Shown in pieces: positions 37,916 to 47,581 of a stretch of DNA of 64,000 nt; the stretch's first letter is position 1; each line of letters starts with the position of its first letter. The notes beneath the pieces were generated by a model. The model saw only the letters and a list, made by a program, of their open reading frames with translations. It was not told the DNA's origin and ran no database searches. This stretch comes from Isosphaera sp. (GTDB lineage: Bacteria > Planctomycetota > Planctomycetia > Gemmatales > Gemmataceae), in the NCBI GenBank assembly GCA_013822345.1, contig PNKH01000017.1, positions 1 through 64,000 of the forward strand, in the 5' to 3' direction. Position numbers and translations under genes: made by a program.

Positions 37916-38845
37916 GTGACCGCCCCCGCCGTCCTGCTCCTCGCCCTCACCGCGGTGCACCCCGCCTCGGCCCGCCCCGACCCGCCGGTCGCGTTCGACC
38001 GGAAGGACGGCCGGCTCCTCCTCACGGCCAACGGCAAACCAGTCGCCACCTACGCCTGGGAGGACCGGGCGGTCCGCCGCCCGTACTTCACCGACCTGCA
38101 CGCCCCGAACGGGGTGCGGGTCACCCGCACCCACCCGCCGGTCGCCGGGAAGGACGCCGTCGACCACCCGGACATGCACCCCGGGCTGTGGCTCGCGTTC
38201 GGCGACCTCGGCGGGGCCGACTTCTGGCGGAACAAGGGGACGGTCCGGCACGTCGGGTTCGTCGACCCGCCGGCGGCCGGGAAGGACGGGGTGACGTTCG
38301 CGGTCCGGAACCGCTACCTGGCGGGCGACCGGACGGTCTGCGAGGAGGTGTGCCGGGTCGCGGTCGGGGTGCGGCCGGAGGGGTACCTGATCGACTGGGC
38401 GTCGGAGTTCACCGGCCCGGCCGACTTCCACTTCGGTGACCAGGAGGAGATGGGCCTGGGGGTGCGGGTGGCGACCCCGCTGGCGGTGAAGGGCGGCGGG
38501 CGGATCGGGAACAGCGACGGCGGGAGGGACGAGAAGGGGGTGTGGGGGAAGGCGGCGGACTGGTGCGACTACCGCGGGGCGGTCGGCGGCGACGGGGCCG
38601 GGGTCGCCCTGATACCGGCCCCGGGGAACTTCCGCCGGTCGTGGTTCCACGCCCGCGACTACGGGGTGCTGGTCGCCAACCCGTTCGGCCGGCGGGCGTT
38701 CACCAAGGGGGAGGAGAGCCGGGTGGAGGTGAAGGCGGGGGAGACGTTCCGGCTCCGGTTCGCCGTCCTCGTCCACGCCGGGGACGCCGACATCGGGGCG
38801 GTGTTCGCGGGGTGGGCGAAGGCGGTCGGGGGCAAGCCGCGGTGA
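37916..38845 (+). CDS. Secreted PmoA-like (DUF6807) protein
   Basis: The 309-residue protein has a GTG start, a signal peptide (about 1-20) and the features of DUF6807/PmoA-like proteins. These are KPVATYAWED, YFTDLHAPNGVRVTR, HPGLWLAFGDLGGADFWRN and DYGVLVANPFG. These are planctomycete and Bacteroidetes secreted proteins often found with sugar-oxidising Gfo/Idh genes. The activity is not established. It ends before a palindrome facing the hydrolase gene. Confidence 0.82.
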   Translation: MTAPAVLLLALTAVHPASARPDPPVAFDRKDGRLLLTANGKPVATYAWEDRAVRRPYFTDLHAPNGVRVTRTHPPVAGKDAVDHPDMHPGLWLAFGDLGGADFWRNKGTVRHVGFVDPPAAGKDGVTFAVRNRYLAGDRTVCEEVCRVAVGVRPEGYLIDWASEFTGPADFHFGDQEEMGLGVRVATPLAVKGGGRIGNSDGGRDEKGVWGKAADWCDYRGAVGGDGAGVALIPAPGNFRRSWFHARDYGVLVANPFGRRAFTKGEESRVEVKAGETFRLRFAVLVHAGDADIGAVFAGWAKAVGGKPR

Positions 38846-38897
38846 CCGCGCGGACGCCTCGCCGCTGTCCCCGACCGGGGCACTATGCCAGGCCGCC

Positions 38898-38987
38898 GGT
38901 CGTGTCTCGGTGTGGGAGGGCGAGGCTCCGGCCGAGCCGGGGCCGAGGCTCGGCCGGAGCCTCGCCCTCCCACACCGAGACACGACC
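38898..38987. repeat. 41-bp perfect inverted repeat at convergent junction
   Basis: Arms 38898-38938 and 38947-38987 pair exactly around an 8-base loop. It carries the shared core GGGAGGGCGAGGCTCC. The 254-bp gap between genes holds nothing else recognisable. Confidence 0.93.
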
Positions 38988-39099
38988 CGTCCGAGGACCG
39001 GCCGGCGCTGTTCCGCCGGCCGCTCGCCAGGGGGCTGGCGATGCCGGCCGCGGCCGCGGTCACCTGCGGCCCGGTGTCGGCCGCAGCGGGCTGAACCGA

Positions 39100-41175
39100 C
39101 TACCGGTCCTTCGGGCGGAACACCTCCCGCGCCTCGGGCCGCCCCTCCGCCAGCCGGTCCGCGTCCTCCTTCAGCAGGTAGCCCCGCCGCCGCAGGTCGT
39201 CGCACGCCGCGACCAGCTGCTTGCGGTACGCCTCGTAGCTGCCGTACCGCTCCGCGACCGACTCGCGCGGGTCGCCGGACGCCAGCCGGTCGGCGCGGGC
39301 CGCCGGGAGGGGGATGTACGACCCCATCAGCAGCGCCAACATCCCCTCGGCCCCGGCGTCCCGGCGGCGGAGGTTCCAGCCGGTGTACGTCGCGAGCGGG
39401 ACCGCCACCTCGGGCAGGAGCAGCGTCCCCAGCTCGTTCCCGTCCGGCCCGCACTTCGGCACCAGCACCGTGTACGCCCCGCCGACCCGCGGCGGCTCGA
39501 CCGTGATCACCCCCTTCGTCGCGAAGTCGGGGCCCAAGTCGAGGGCCGCCGGCGCCTGGATCACCTCCGGGTAGCGCACCCCGGGGATCGCCGGGAACCC
39601 GGCCTTCCGGAACGGGACCAGCGTCCCCGCGTCGATCCGGGGGTAGACGCTCGGCGGCGGGGCGGTACCGTCGCGCGCCCAGGCGTCGAGCGCGTCCAGC
39701 AGCGCCCGCAGGAACGGGCGGTAGTCGGCCGGGTTGAGCAGGTTGTCGGCGACCCCGCGGCCCGGCGGGCGGGCGGCCGGGCCGTGCTGCGTCCCGCCGA
39801 ACGTGTAGACGCGCACGGCCTCCGGGACGTCGGCGTCCTTCGCCCCGAGCGGGTCGGTGTGGACGAGCGACCCGCTCCGGTGCCAGTACTCGCCGGCCCC
39901 CTGCGTGTGCATCACCTTCGGCAGCAGCTTCGGGTCCTCGGCCGCGGTGCGGCGGAGGACGCCGTCGGTCTTTTTTGTGAACGGGTCGGTCGCGTCGCCG
40001 TAGGCGAACGGGAAGCGGTCGACCGGGTAGAGGTGCTCCTCGTGCTGGCCGTTGAACCGGGTCGGCTGGGCGAACCGGTGGTTGAACGACCCCAGCCCGC
40101 CGCCGGCGACGTGCGGGACGAGGCCGTCGAACACCTTCCGGCCGGCCTCGTCGGCGTTGAACCCGAGGTACAGGTACTCGCGGAGGAACCGCCCGCTCTG
40201 CGACACCCCGAAGGCGTGCGCCCGGGCGACCGCCGGCTTGCCCGCGGCGGTGCGGAGCGGGTTCGCGGCGGTGGCGTCGTGCCGCAGGAAGGAGACGAGG
40301 TCGCGGACCGCGGCGAACCCCAGCCCCTGCACGACCGGCCCCTCGCACTCGCACACCAGCTCGTACAGGTAGCCCGGCCGGAACCCGCCGGCGAGCTTCA
40401 GCCGCACCTGCCCGAGCACGCCCGGGACGCCGCCCTTCGCCGCCGGGACCGGGACGCGCTCCAGCGACCACTGCCCGCGCGGGATCGGCACCCGCGGGTC
40501 GCCCTCCCGCATCCGCCAGGTCAGCACGCCGTCCCGCTCCCCCTTCTCGGTCGGCGGGTAACTGCCGTGGCCGTCGCGCCGCGCCAGCGGCAGCACGTCG
40601 GCCGGCTCGTCCGTAGACACCTCGTACCGCACGACGCCGCGGATCGGTCTGCCGCCGTCGGTCGCCACCGGCAGGCGGAGCAGAAGCCGGTCGTTCCCGG
40701 GGAGGAGTTCCCCGCTCCACCCGCACCAGACGACGGCGTACCCGCGGCGGAACAGGAACCCGTTGCCGGCGGACGCCTCGTCGGTCGGGCGGTTGTCGCC
40801 GGGGGCGTCGTTGAAGAACCGGAGTGCGAGCTTGTTGCCGCGGTTGTGGACGTCGAACAGCACCGCCCCGTTCCCCTTCGCCGGGTCCTTCGGGGCGAGG
40901 ACGTATACGTCCGACTCGAACTCGACCTTGCCGGCGGCGTTCCGCGGCGCGAGCGCGAGGTCCACGATGCCGAGGTTGCGGGCGTGGGCCGGGTCGACCG
41001 TGTACCGGCCGACCCCGACGATCACCTCGTACGGGCCGACCTCGCCGAACGCCTTCCCGCCGGCGTAGGGCTCGCGGCGGAGGATTTCGAGCTTGACCAG
41101 CTCGGCCCGCGCCGCGGGCGGCGGCGGGCACGCCGCGGCGAGGGCCGCGAGGGCGAATGCGATTCGTCGGTTCAT
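39100..41175 (-). CDS. Large exported alpha/beta-hydrolase-domain protein
   Basis: The 691-residue protein has a signal peptide (about 1-24). A beta-rich first half follows (YEVIVGVGRYTVDP, YAVVWCGWSGEL). A hydrolase half carries the nucleophile elbow FGVSQSGRFLRE and a late VYTFGGTQHG with the probable catalytic His. This matches the 'alpha/beta hydrolase domain' secreted family (ABhydrolase_10 type). The start MNRRIAF follows the usual basic signal-peptide form. It may cleave an ester of a plant or algal polymer. It is codirectional with the esterase upstream. Confidence 0.85.
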   Translation of the reverse strand: MNRRIAFALAALAAACPPPPAARAELVKLEILRREPYAGGKAFGEVGPYEVIVGVGRYTVDPAHARNLGIVDLALAPRNAAGKVEFESDVYVLAPKDPAKGNGAVLFDVHNRGNKLALRFFNDAPGDNRPTDEASAGNGFLFRRGYAVVWCGWSGELLPGNDRLLLRLPVATDGGRPIRGVVRYEVSTDEPADVLPLARRDGHGSYPPTEKGERDGVLTWRMREGDPRVPIPRGQWSLERVPVPAAKGGVPGVLGQVRLKLAGGFRPGYLYELVCECEGPVVQGLGFAAVRDLVSFLRHDATAANPLRTAAGKPAVARAHAFGVSQSGRFLREYLYLGFNADEAGRKVFDGLVPHVAGGGLGSFNHRFAQPTRFNGQHEEHLYPVDRFPFAYGDATDPFTKKTDGVLRRTAAEDPKLLPKVMHTQGAGEYWHRSGSLVHTDPLGAKDADVPEAVRVYTFGGTQHGPAARPPGRGVADNLLNPADYRPFLRALLDALDAWARDGTAPPPSVYPRIDAGTLVPFRKAGFPAIPGVRYPEVIQAPAALDLGPDFATKGVITVEPPRVGGAYTVLVPKCGPDGNELGTLLLPEVAVPLATYTGWNLRRRDAGAEGMLALLMGSYIPLPAARADRLASGDPRESVAERYGSYEAYRKQLVAACDDLRRRGYLLKEDADRLAEGRPEAREVFRPKDR

Positions 41176-41240
41176 GGTGGCGCTCGCGGCGATCACTTCG
41201 GGGGGTGTTACGGGCCCGCACCTTGTGAAGGTCATGCTCG

Positions 41241-41270
41241 GGTGGCACAGGTCGGGAGACCTGTGCCACC
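41241..41270. repeat. 12-bp inverted repeat in promoter gap
   Basis: GGTGGCACAGGT (41241-41252) pairs exactly with 41259-41270 across CGGGAG. It lies upstream of the hydrolase gene, in the 180-bp gap after the esterase. Confidence 0.75.
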
Positions 41271-41328
41271 AGGCCAACAGCGCGGGGTCGTCGATGAAGC
41301 CTGGCCCGGGGTGATGGTCGGTCCGGCA

Positions 41329-41351
41329 GGAGACACACCTCGTGTGCCTCC
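41329..41351 (-). terminator. Hairpin just after the esterase gene
   Basis: A stem of 4+5 bp with one mismatch around CTC (CACAC with GTGTG at its centre) lies 4 bases past the esterase stop on the minus strand. It is probably the 3'-end hairpin of that transcript. Confidence 0.4.
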
Positions 41352-41355
41352 GACC

Positions 41356-43455
41356 TTACCTCACCCGGAACTGGTCGGCCGCCTTCGCCCGCTCGTAGGC
41401 GGCGCGGACCGGCGCGTAGGTCGCCCCCACGGCATCCTTCCCGGCCGGCTTGCCCGCCGCGTCGGCCGGGGCGACGACCGTCAGCGGCCGCGGGGCGACG
41501 GCGGCGGCGAGGTCCGGCAGGTCGTACACCGCCAGCGCCCCCGGCACCGCGTTCGCCAACTGGTTGTCGCTCACCGGGGTGCGGGCGACCAGGTCCCACG
41601 ACAGCACGCCGGCCTCGACCGTGACGGCCTGGATCCGGTCGTCGAGGGCCGCCGCGTGCAGCACCACCGGGGCCGCCGCCCCGACCCCGACCACCTCGAC
41701 CCCCTCCCCGCCGACCGCCCCCACCACCGACCGCAGGTCGGACACCCGCTGGCCGAGCAGCGGGCGGTTCAGGTGCATCGCGAGGAAGAGTTCCTTGTAC
41801 TCGACCCCGAACGGGTTCGGCCGCCCGGCCGCGGCCACGCCGGGTGCCGTCTCGCCGTAGCCCCGCAGGTCGACCGCGACCACCCGCCGCCCGGCCTTCG
41901 CCAGCGCCGCGGCCGCCTCCGCCGCCGCGGCCTTGCCGCGGTCGTGGACGTACACGACCGGTCGCGCGTCCGCGCCGGGCTTCGCCGGCTGGTAGACGTG
42001 CCCCGGGAGCGGGACGCCGTCCGCGGGCGCGTACGTGACGGCGTGGACCGTGTACCCGTCGCGCGCCGCGGCCGCATGCCCGACGACCTTGGCCGGGGCC
42101 GGGTCGCCCTTCACCCCGGTCAGCCGGGCCACCTCGGCCCGCAGCTCCTCCGGCTTGAGTGCCTTCGCGGCGCGCTTCTTCGCCAGGTCGGCGGCCAGCG
42201 CCGCGTTCAGGTCGAACACCGACCTCCCCTTCAGGTCCTCGAGCACCTGCCCGGTGCGGGTGCACCACAGGTCGCGGTCCTTTTCGATCGGGAAGTCGCC
42301 CTCGGTCACCGGGTCGGTCACGTTCCGCAGCCAGCGGTTGAAGAACCGCACCACCGCCTCCCGGTGCGACCGCGGGTAGCCGTGCCCGCTGTCCGACTCC
42401 ATCAGGTCGACCCGCTCCGGGAATCCCATCATCCCGTACACCCGCTTCGCCTCCCGGAACGTCGCCCACGTCCCCTGGATGTCGAAGAAGTCGCGGGTGG
42501 CGGCGCAGATCAGGGTCGGCTTCGGGGCGCGGAGGAAGACGTAATCGGCGTGGTCGAGGCCGAACGCCACCTGCCCGGGGATGTTCTGCTCGCCGTCCTG
42601 CGGGCCGATCGTGGCGAACAGCCGCTCCAGGCTGGTGAGGTAGCACGACGGGGCGGCGGCCGCGATGCGGTCGTCCAGGGCCATCAGGTACGACGTCAGG
42701 GTGCCGCCGCCGGAGCAGCCGGTGCACCCGATCCGCTTCGCGTCCACCTCCGGCCGGGACGCCAGGTAGTCGATCGACCGGATCCCGTCCCAGACGCGGT
42801 AGCTCGCGGTGCAGCGGCCGCCGGGGAGCGCCCCGACGCCGGTCATGGTGTGCTCGGACGTGCTCCCTTTCATCGCCGGCTGACCGAGCTTGTCGAGCAG
42901 CTGCACCCGCTCGCCCTGGCCGATCGGGTCGTACACGAGGGCGACGAACCCGTTCCTGACCAGAAGGACTGCCCCGCGCTGCATGTACTCGGCGGCCTTC
43001 CCGTTCTGGCTGTGGCCGATCGGCATGACCACGCCCGGGAACGGGCCGGGGCCGTCCGGGACGTACAGGTTGGCGGTGACGTGGTGCTCCGGCCGGCTCT
43101 GGTAAACGACCTTCTCGACGCGGTAGCCCTCGCGCTTCAGGACGCCGACCACCTGCGGCTCCAGCGGCGTCTTCTCCGGGAAGCCGCCCAGGGCCGCGAC
43201 GAACTCCTTCCGCAGCCGCTCCTGCCGGGCGGCGATGTCGGCCGGGGTCTTGAGCTTCTCGACCTCGGCCTTGCGGGCGTCGAAGTGCTTCTGGCACTCG
43301 GCGAGGAGGAAGCCGTGGAGGAGTTTCCGCGGCGGCGTCTCGCCGGCCTTCGGTCGAAGGACGGTGAGGTCGTCCGCGGCGTTCGGCGGGTCGGCCGCGA
43401 CGGTCGGGATGGCCGCGAGCGCGGCGAGGGCCGCAGCGGCGAGGGGGAGGTGCAT
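41356..43455 (-). CDS. Exported acetylxylan-esterase-like hydrolase, two halves
   Basis: The 699-residue protein has a signal peptide (about 1-21). A first alpha/beta-hydrolase half follows (HVTANLYVPD, MPIGHSQNG, nucleophile elbow GCTGCSGGGT, SDSGHGYPRSH). A second degenerate hydrolase half spans about 430-699 (VYVHDRGKA, VDLRGYGE). The arrangement is the same as in the first two-thirds of the fusion protein at 10.5 kb, so the two are paralogues. The probable role is removal of acetyl groups from a polysaccharide outside the cell. Confidence 0.87.
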   Translation of the reverse strand: MHLPLAAAALAALAAIPTVAADPPNAADDLTVLRPKAGETPPRKLLHGFLLAECQKHFDARKAEVEKLKTPADIAARQERLRKEFVAALGGFPEKTPLEPQVVGVLKREGYRVEKVVYQSRPEHHVTANLYVPDGPGPFPGVVMPIGHSQNGKAAEYMQRGAVLLVRNGFVALVYDPIGQGERVQLLDKLGQPAMKGSTSEHTMTGVGALPGGRCTASYRVWDGIRSIDYLASRPEVDAKRIGCTGCSGGGTLTSYLMALDDRIAAAAPSCYLTSLERLFATIGPQDGEQNIPGQVAFGLDHADYVFLRAPKPTLICAATRDFFDIQGTWATFREAKRVYGMMGFPERVDLMESDSGHGYPRSHREAVVRFFNRWLRNVTDPVTEGDFPIEKDRDLWCTRTGQVLEDLKGRSVFDLNAALAADLAKKRAAKALKPEELRAEVARLTGVKGDPAPAKVVGHAAAARDGYTVHAVTYAPADGVPLPGHVYQPAKPGADARPVVYVHDRGKAAAAEAAAALAKAGRRVVAVDLRGYGETAPGVAAAGRPNPFGVEYKELFLAMHLNRPLLGQRVSDLRSVVGAVGGEGVEVVGVGAAAPVVLHAAALDDRIQAVTVEAGVLSWDLVARTPVSDNQLANAVPGALAVYDLPDLAAAVAPRPLTVVAPADAAGKPAGKDAVGATYAPVRAAYERAKAADQFRVR

Positions 43456-43646
43456 CGCGAACTCCGGGAGGGGTGCGGGGCCGGCGTCGGGTCTTCTTAT
43501 CCGGCGGCACGGGCGGGTTGCCGAACGGCTTCTTGCCCGCATCGTGCCCCGGCCGCCCCGCCGCCCCAAGGTTCCAACCGGGCGGCGTGCAAGAAGTGCC
43601 GGTAAATCCTACCGCCCCGCCTCCGCTCCCGGAAGCAATTACACCG

Positions 43647-43775
43647 TCAGTCGCTCCCGCCCAGGTCCACCCACAGGGCGGCCAGGTCCTGGGCGTCGGC
43701 GTCCCGCTGGGCCGGGGAAGGGCGGTCGCCGCCCGCGTCGGCCAGCAGGGAGGTCTCCGGCAGATCGCTTTGCAT
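43647..43775 (-). CDS. Possible 42-residue acidic peptide
   Basis: A short ATG-started frame encodes an acidic peptide (LPETSLLADAGGD, AQDLAALWVDLGG). It is the only plausible gene in the 492-bp gap between the esterase and the dehydratase (43456-43947). The rest shows no gene or clear signal. It may be chance; the support is only its position and a normal start. Confidence 0.3.
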   Translation of the reverse strand: MQSDLPETSLLADAGGDRPSPAQRDADAQDLAALWVDLGGSD

Positions 43776-43947
43776 GGTTCGGCCCTCGCGAGTCGGGGTT
43801 GCCGGCGTGCCCGGCCGCCCCGGTTCAGCAGCGGCCATGCCGCGCCGGGTGCGGTTCTGCGGGCCGGGAACTTGAGCGAATCCGGACGGTTTCCGGCGGA
43901 TGCCCGGGGCGGCAAACCCTATCCCTTGCAGAACACGGAGCCCCGTC

Positions 43948-44907
43948 ATGCTGCCACTCGACCTCATCTGCCAGGCCCAGCACCGGCTGCGGGGCCGCGT
44001 CCACCGCACCCCGCTGGTCCGCTCGGCCGCCCTGACCGAACGGCTCGGGGTGCCGGTCTGGCTGAAGCTCGAACTCCTGCAGAAGACCGGCTCGTTCAAG
44101 CCCCGCGGGGCGTTCAACAAGATGCTCGCGCTGACCCCGGAGGAGCGGGGCCGTGGGGTGGTCGCGGTCAGCGGCGGGAACCACGCCCAGGGGGTGGCCT
44201 ACGCCGCCCGGGAACTCGGAATCGCCGCCACGGTCGTGATGCCGGAGGGGACGCCGCGCAACTACCTGGACGCCACCCGCGGGTACGGGGCCGAGGTCGC
44301 GCTCGCACCGGACATCGGCGCCGCCTTCGCGGAGGCGGACCGCCTCCGGGCCGAGGGCCGGGTCCTCGTCCACCCGTTCGACGACCCGCTCCTCGCCGCC
44401 GGCCAGGGGACGATCGGGCTGGAGATCCTGGAGGACCTGCCGGGCGCGACGCACGTCTACGTCAGCATCGGCGGGGGCGGGCTGATCACCGGCGTCGCGT
44501 CCGCGCTGCGGGCGGTCAACCCGGAGGTGACCGTCGTCGGGGTCGAGACCCACGGGGCCGACGCGATGGCCCGGAGCCTGGCCGCCGGGCACCTGGTGGA
44601 GCTGCCGTCGATCACCTCGATCGCCCGGACGCTCGGGGCGCCGAAGGTGTCGGACTTCACCCTGGCCCACGCCCGGGAGTTGGTCCGCGAGGTGGTGGTG
44701 GTGGACGACGCGGAGGCGGTGGCCGCCCTCGTCTTCATCCTGGAGCGGACGAAGTACCTGGCCGAGCCGGCGGCGGCGTGCTGCCTGGCCGCGGCCGAGC
44801 GGCACCGCGGGCGGTTCCGGCCGGCGGACCGGGTCGTCCTGCTGCTGTGCGGCGGGAACGTCTCCCTGGAGGACGTGTGCGCCTTCCGGGCCCGGTTCCC
44901 CGGCTGA
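43948..44907 (+). CDS. Threonine/serine dehydratase-type PLP enzyme
   Basis: The 319-residue protein is a fold-type II PLP enzyme. The Schiff-base lysine is K51 in TGSFKPRGAFN. The substrate loop is SGGNHAQG and the phosphate-binding loop is IGGGGLITG. A closing LCGGNVS is present. It lacks the C-terminal ACT-like regulatory domain of biosynthetic IlvA, so it resembles the catabolic enzyme or serine racemase group. It deaminates threonine or serine to the 2-keto acid. The start MLPLDL is at the usual family length. Confidence 0.92.
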   Translation: MLPLDLICQAQHRLRGRVHRTPLVRSAALTERLGVPVWLKLELLQKTGSFKPRGAFNKMLALTPEERGRGVVAVSGGNHAQGVAYAARELGIAATVVMPEGTPRNYLDATRGYGAEVALAPDIGAAFAEADRLRAEGRVLVHPFDDPLLAAGQGTIGLEILEDLPGATHVYVSIGGGGLITGVASALRAVNPEVTVVGVETHGADAMARSLAAGHLVELPSITSIARTLGAPKVSDFTLAHARELVREVVVVDDAEAVAALVFILERTKYLAEPAAACCLAAAERHRGRFRPADRVVLLLCGGNVSLEDVCAFRARFPG

Positions 44908-44968
44908 GTAGCAGGCACACTCCGTGTGCCGTCTGCTGATTCGGCGGACGGCACACGGAGTGTGCCTG

Positions 44969-44972
<4 letters not shown>
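44908..44972. repeat. 26-bp perfect inverted repeat, supplies a stop codon
   Basis: Arms 44908-44933 and 44947-44972 pair exactly around 13 bases, and each arm is itself a hairpin (GGCACAC and GTGTGCC). The element starts directly after the dehydratase stop. The TAG stop of the convergent ceramidase-like gene lies inside its right arm. Confidence 0.92.
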
Positions 44973-46459
<1,487 letters not shown>

Positions 46460-46531
46460 GACCGCCTCACGAACTGTTTTTGGGGTGGGTGGGGACCGGG
46501 TCGCCGGGCGTCAGAGCCGTTCCGAAAGGTT

Positions 46532-46613
46532 GTGGGAGGGCGAGGCTCCCGCCGAGCCGGAGGTCGGCGGCCCGGCGAAGGTCGGCGGTTCGGCGGGAGC
46601 CTCGCCCTCCCAC
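46532..46613. repeat. 24-bp inverted repeat with core sequence
   Basis: Arms 46532-46555 and 46590-46613 pair exactly. The 34-base loop contains two copies of AGGTCGGCGG. It carries the GGGAGGGCGAGGCTCC core and lies between the DUF1080 gene and the ceramidase-like gene. Confidence 0.88.
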
Positions 46614-46634
46614 TCCGCCCCCCGGAACGGGTTC

Positions 46635-47414
46635 TCAGCCCAGTGGCGTGAGGGTGATCTTCTTGAACAGGACCTCCGACCCCTCGGACTGGAACTGGAG
46701 CTTTCCCTTCGTGACCCCCAGGTCGGTCGCCTTGCTCAGCACGACCCCGTTCAGCTTGACGGCCATCGTGTCGGCCTTCATGGTCACCACCAGGGTGTTC
46801 CACTCCCCGACTTTCTTCTCGACGTCGTCCTTGCCGCGGAACCCGATGACGTTCTCCCAGCCCGAGTCCCGGCCGAACCAGAGGAGCCGGTCGCCCGGGT
46901 TGAACTCGCGGGCGGTCCCCCCGTCCTTCCAGTAGAAGCCGGTCTTCTTGCCCCACGGCCGCTCCTCCGCCCGGGCCTTGAACCGGTACTTCTTGTTCGG
47001 CCCGGTGATCGAGATGTCGCCGGTCCCGCCCTCGATCATGTTGCACTGGACGCCCTCCAGCCAGCACTTGGCCACCGCCCCGTCGTCGCCGGTGGCGTGC
47101 AGGATCAGCCCGCAGTCGCGGGCGTTCTTCTCCCGCGGCGGCCAGACCTTGCCGCCCCACGCGTACACCACCTCGACCTCGTAGTTCGAGTACTCGGCGC
47201 GGGTGGTCAGCCCGCCCCAGTCCTGCCCGGAGATGCGGAGGACGCCGTCCTTGACGGTGAAGGTGCCGTTCGGGTCCTTGTCCTTGCCGTGGTCGCGCAG
47301 GAACGTGTACCACATGCCCGTGTCCTTGCCGTCGAACAGGGCGACCGGGTCCGCGGCACGGGCCGCGGGAAGGGTCGCGGAGCCGAGGAGCACGAGGCCG
47401 AGGGCGCGCGTCAT
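46635..47414 (-). CDS. DUF1080 (3-keto-disaccharide hydrolase-type) secreted protein
   Basis: The 259-residue protein has a signal peptide (about 1-20) and then the DUF1080 opening DPVALFDGKDTGMWYTF. It contains VKDGVLRISG, DCGLILHATG, an insert typical of longer members (TAREFNPGDRLLWFG) and the ending LQFQSEGSEVLFKKI. It is a paralogue of the copy at 15.9 kb but about 50 residues longer. It lies between the haem protein and ceramidase-like genes, each separated by a core-bearing palindrome, so shared transcription is uncertain. Confidence 0.9.
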   Translation of the reverse strand: MTRALGLVLLGSATLPAARAADPVALFDGKDTGMWYTFLRDHGKDKDPNGTFTVKDGVLRISGQDWGGLTTRAEYSNYEVEVVYAWGGKVWPPREKNARDCGLILHATGDDGAVAKCWLEGVQCNMIEGGTGDISITGPNKKYRFKARAEERPWGKKTGFYWKDGGTAREFNPGDRLLWFGRDSGWENVIGFRGKDDVEKKVGEWNTLVVTMKADTMAVKLNGVVLSKATDLGVTKGKLQFQSEGSEVLFKKITLTPLG

Positions 47415-47498
47415 GGGGGTCTCCGGGGTGGTAGGCGGGCGAGCGGGGAAGGTCAGGGACAGGATAGCGGGACTCGGCCCGGTGTGGGGACGTTGTTC

Positions 47499-47560
47499 CG
47501 GGAGGGCGAGGCTCCGGCCGAGCCGCGTCGCTCCGGCTCGGCCGGAGCCTCGCCCTCCCG
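47499..47560. repeat. 26-bp perfect inverted repeat with core sequence
   Basis: Arms 47499-47524 and 47535-47560 pair exactly around a 10-base loop. It carries GGGAGGGCGAGGCTCC and lies 22 bases from the stop of the haem protein gene. Confidence 0.92.
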
Positions 47561-47581
47561 CGCCGGCCGCGAGCGGCGGCG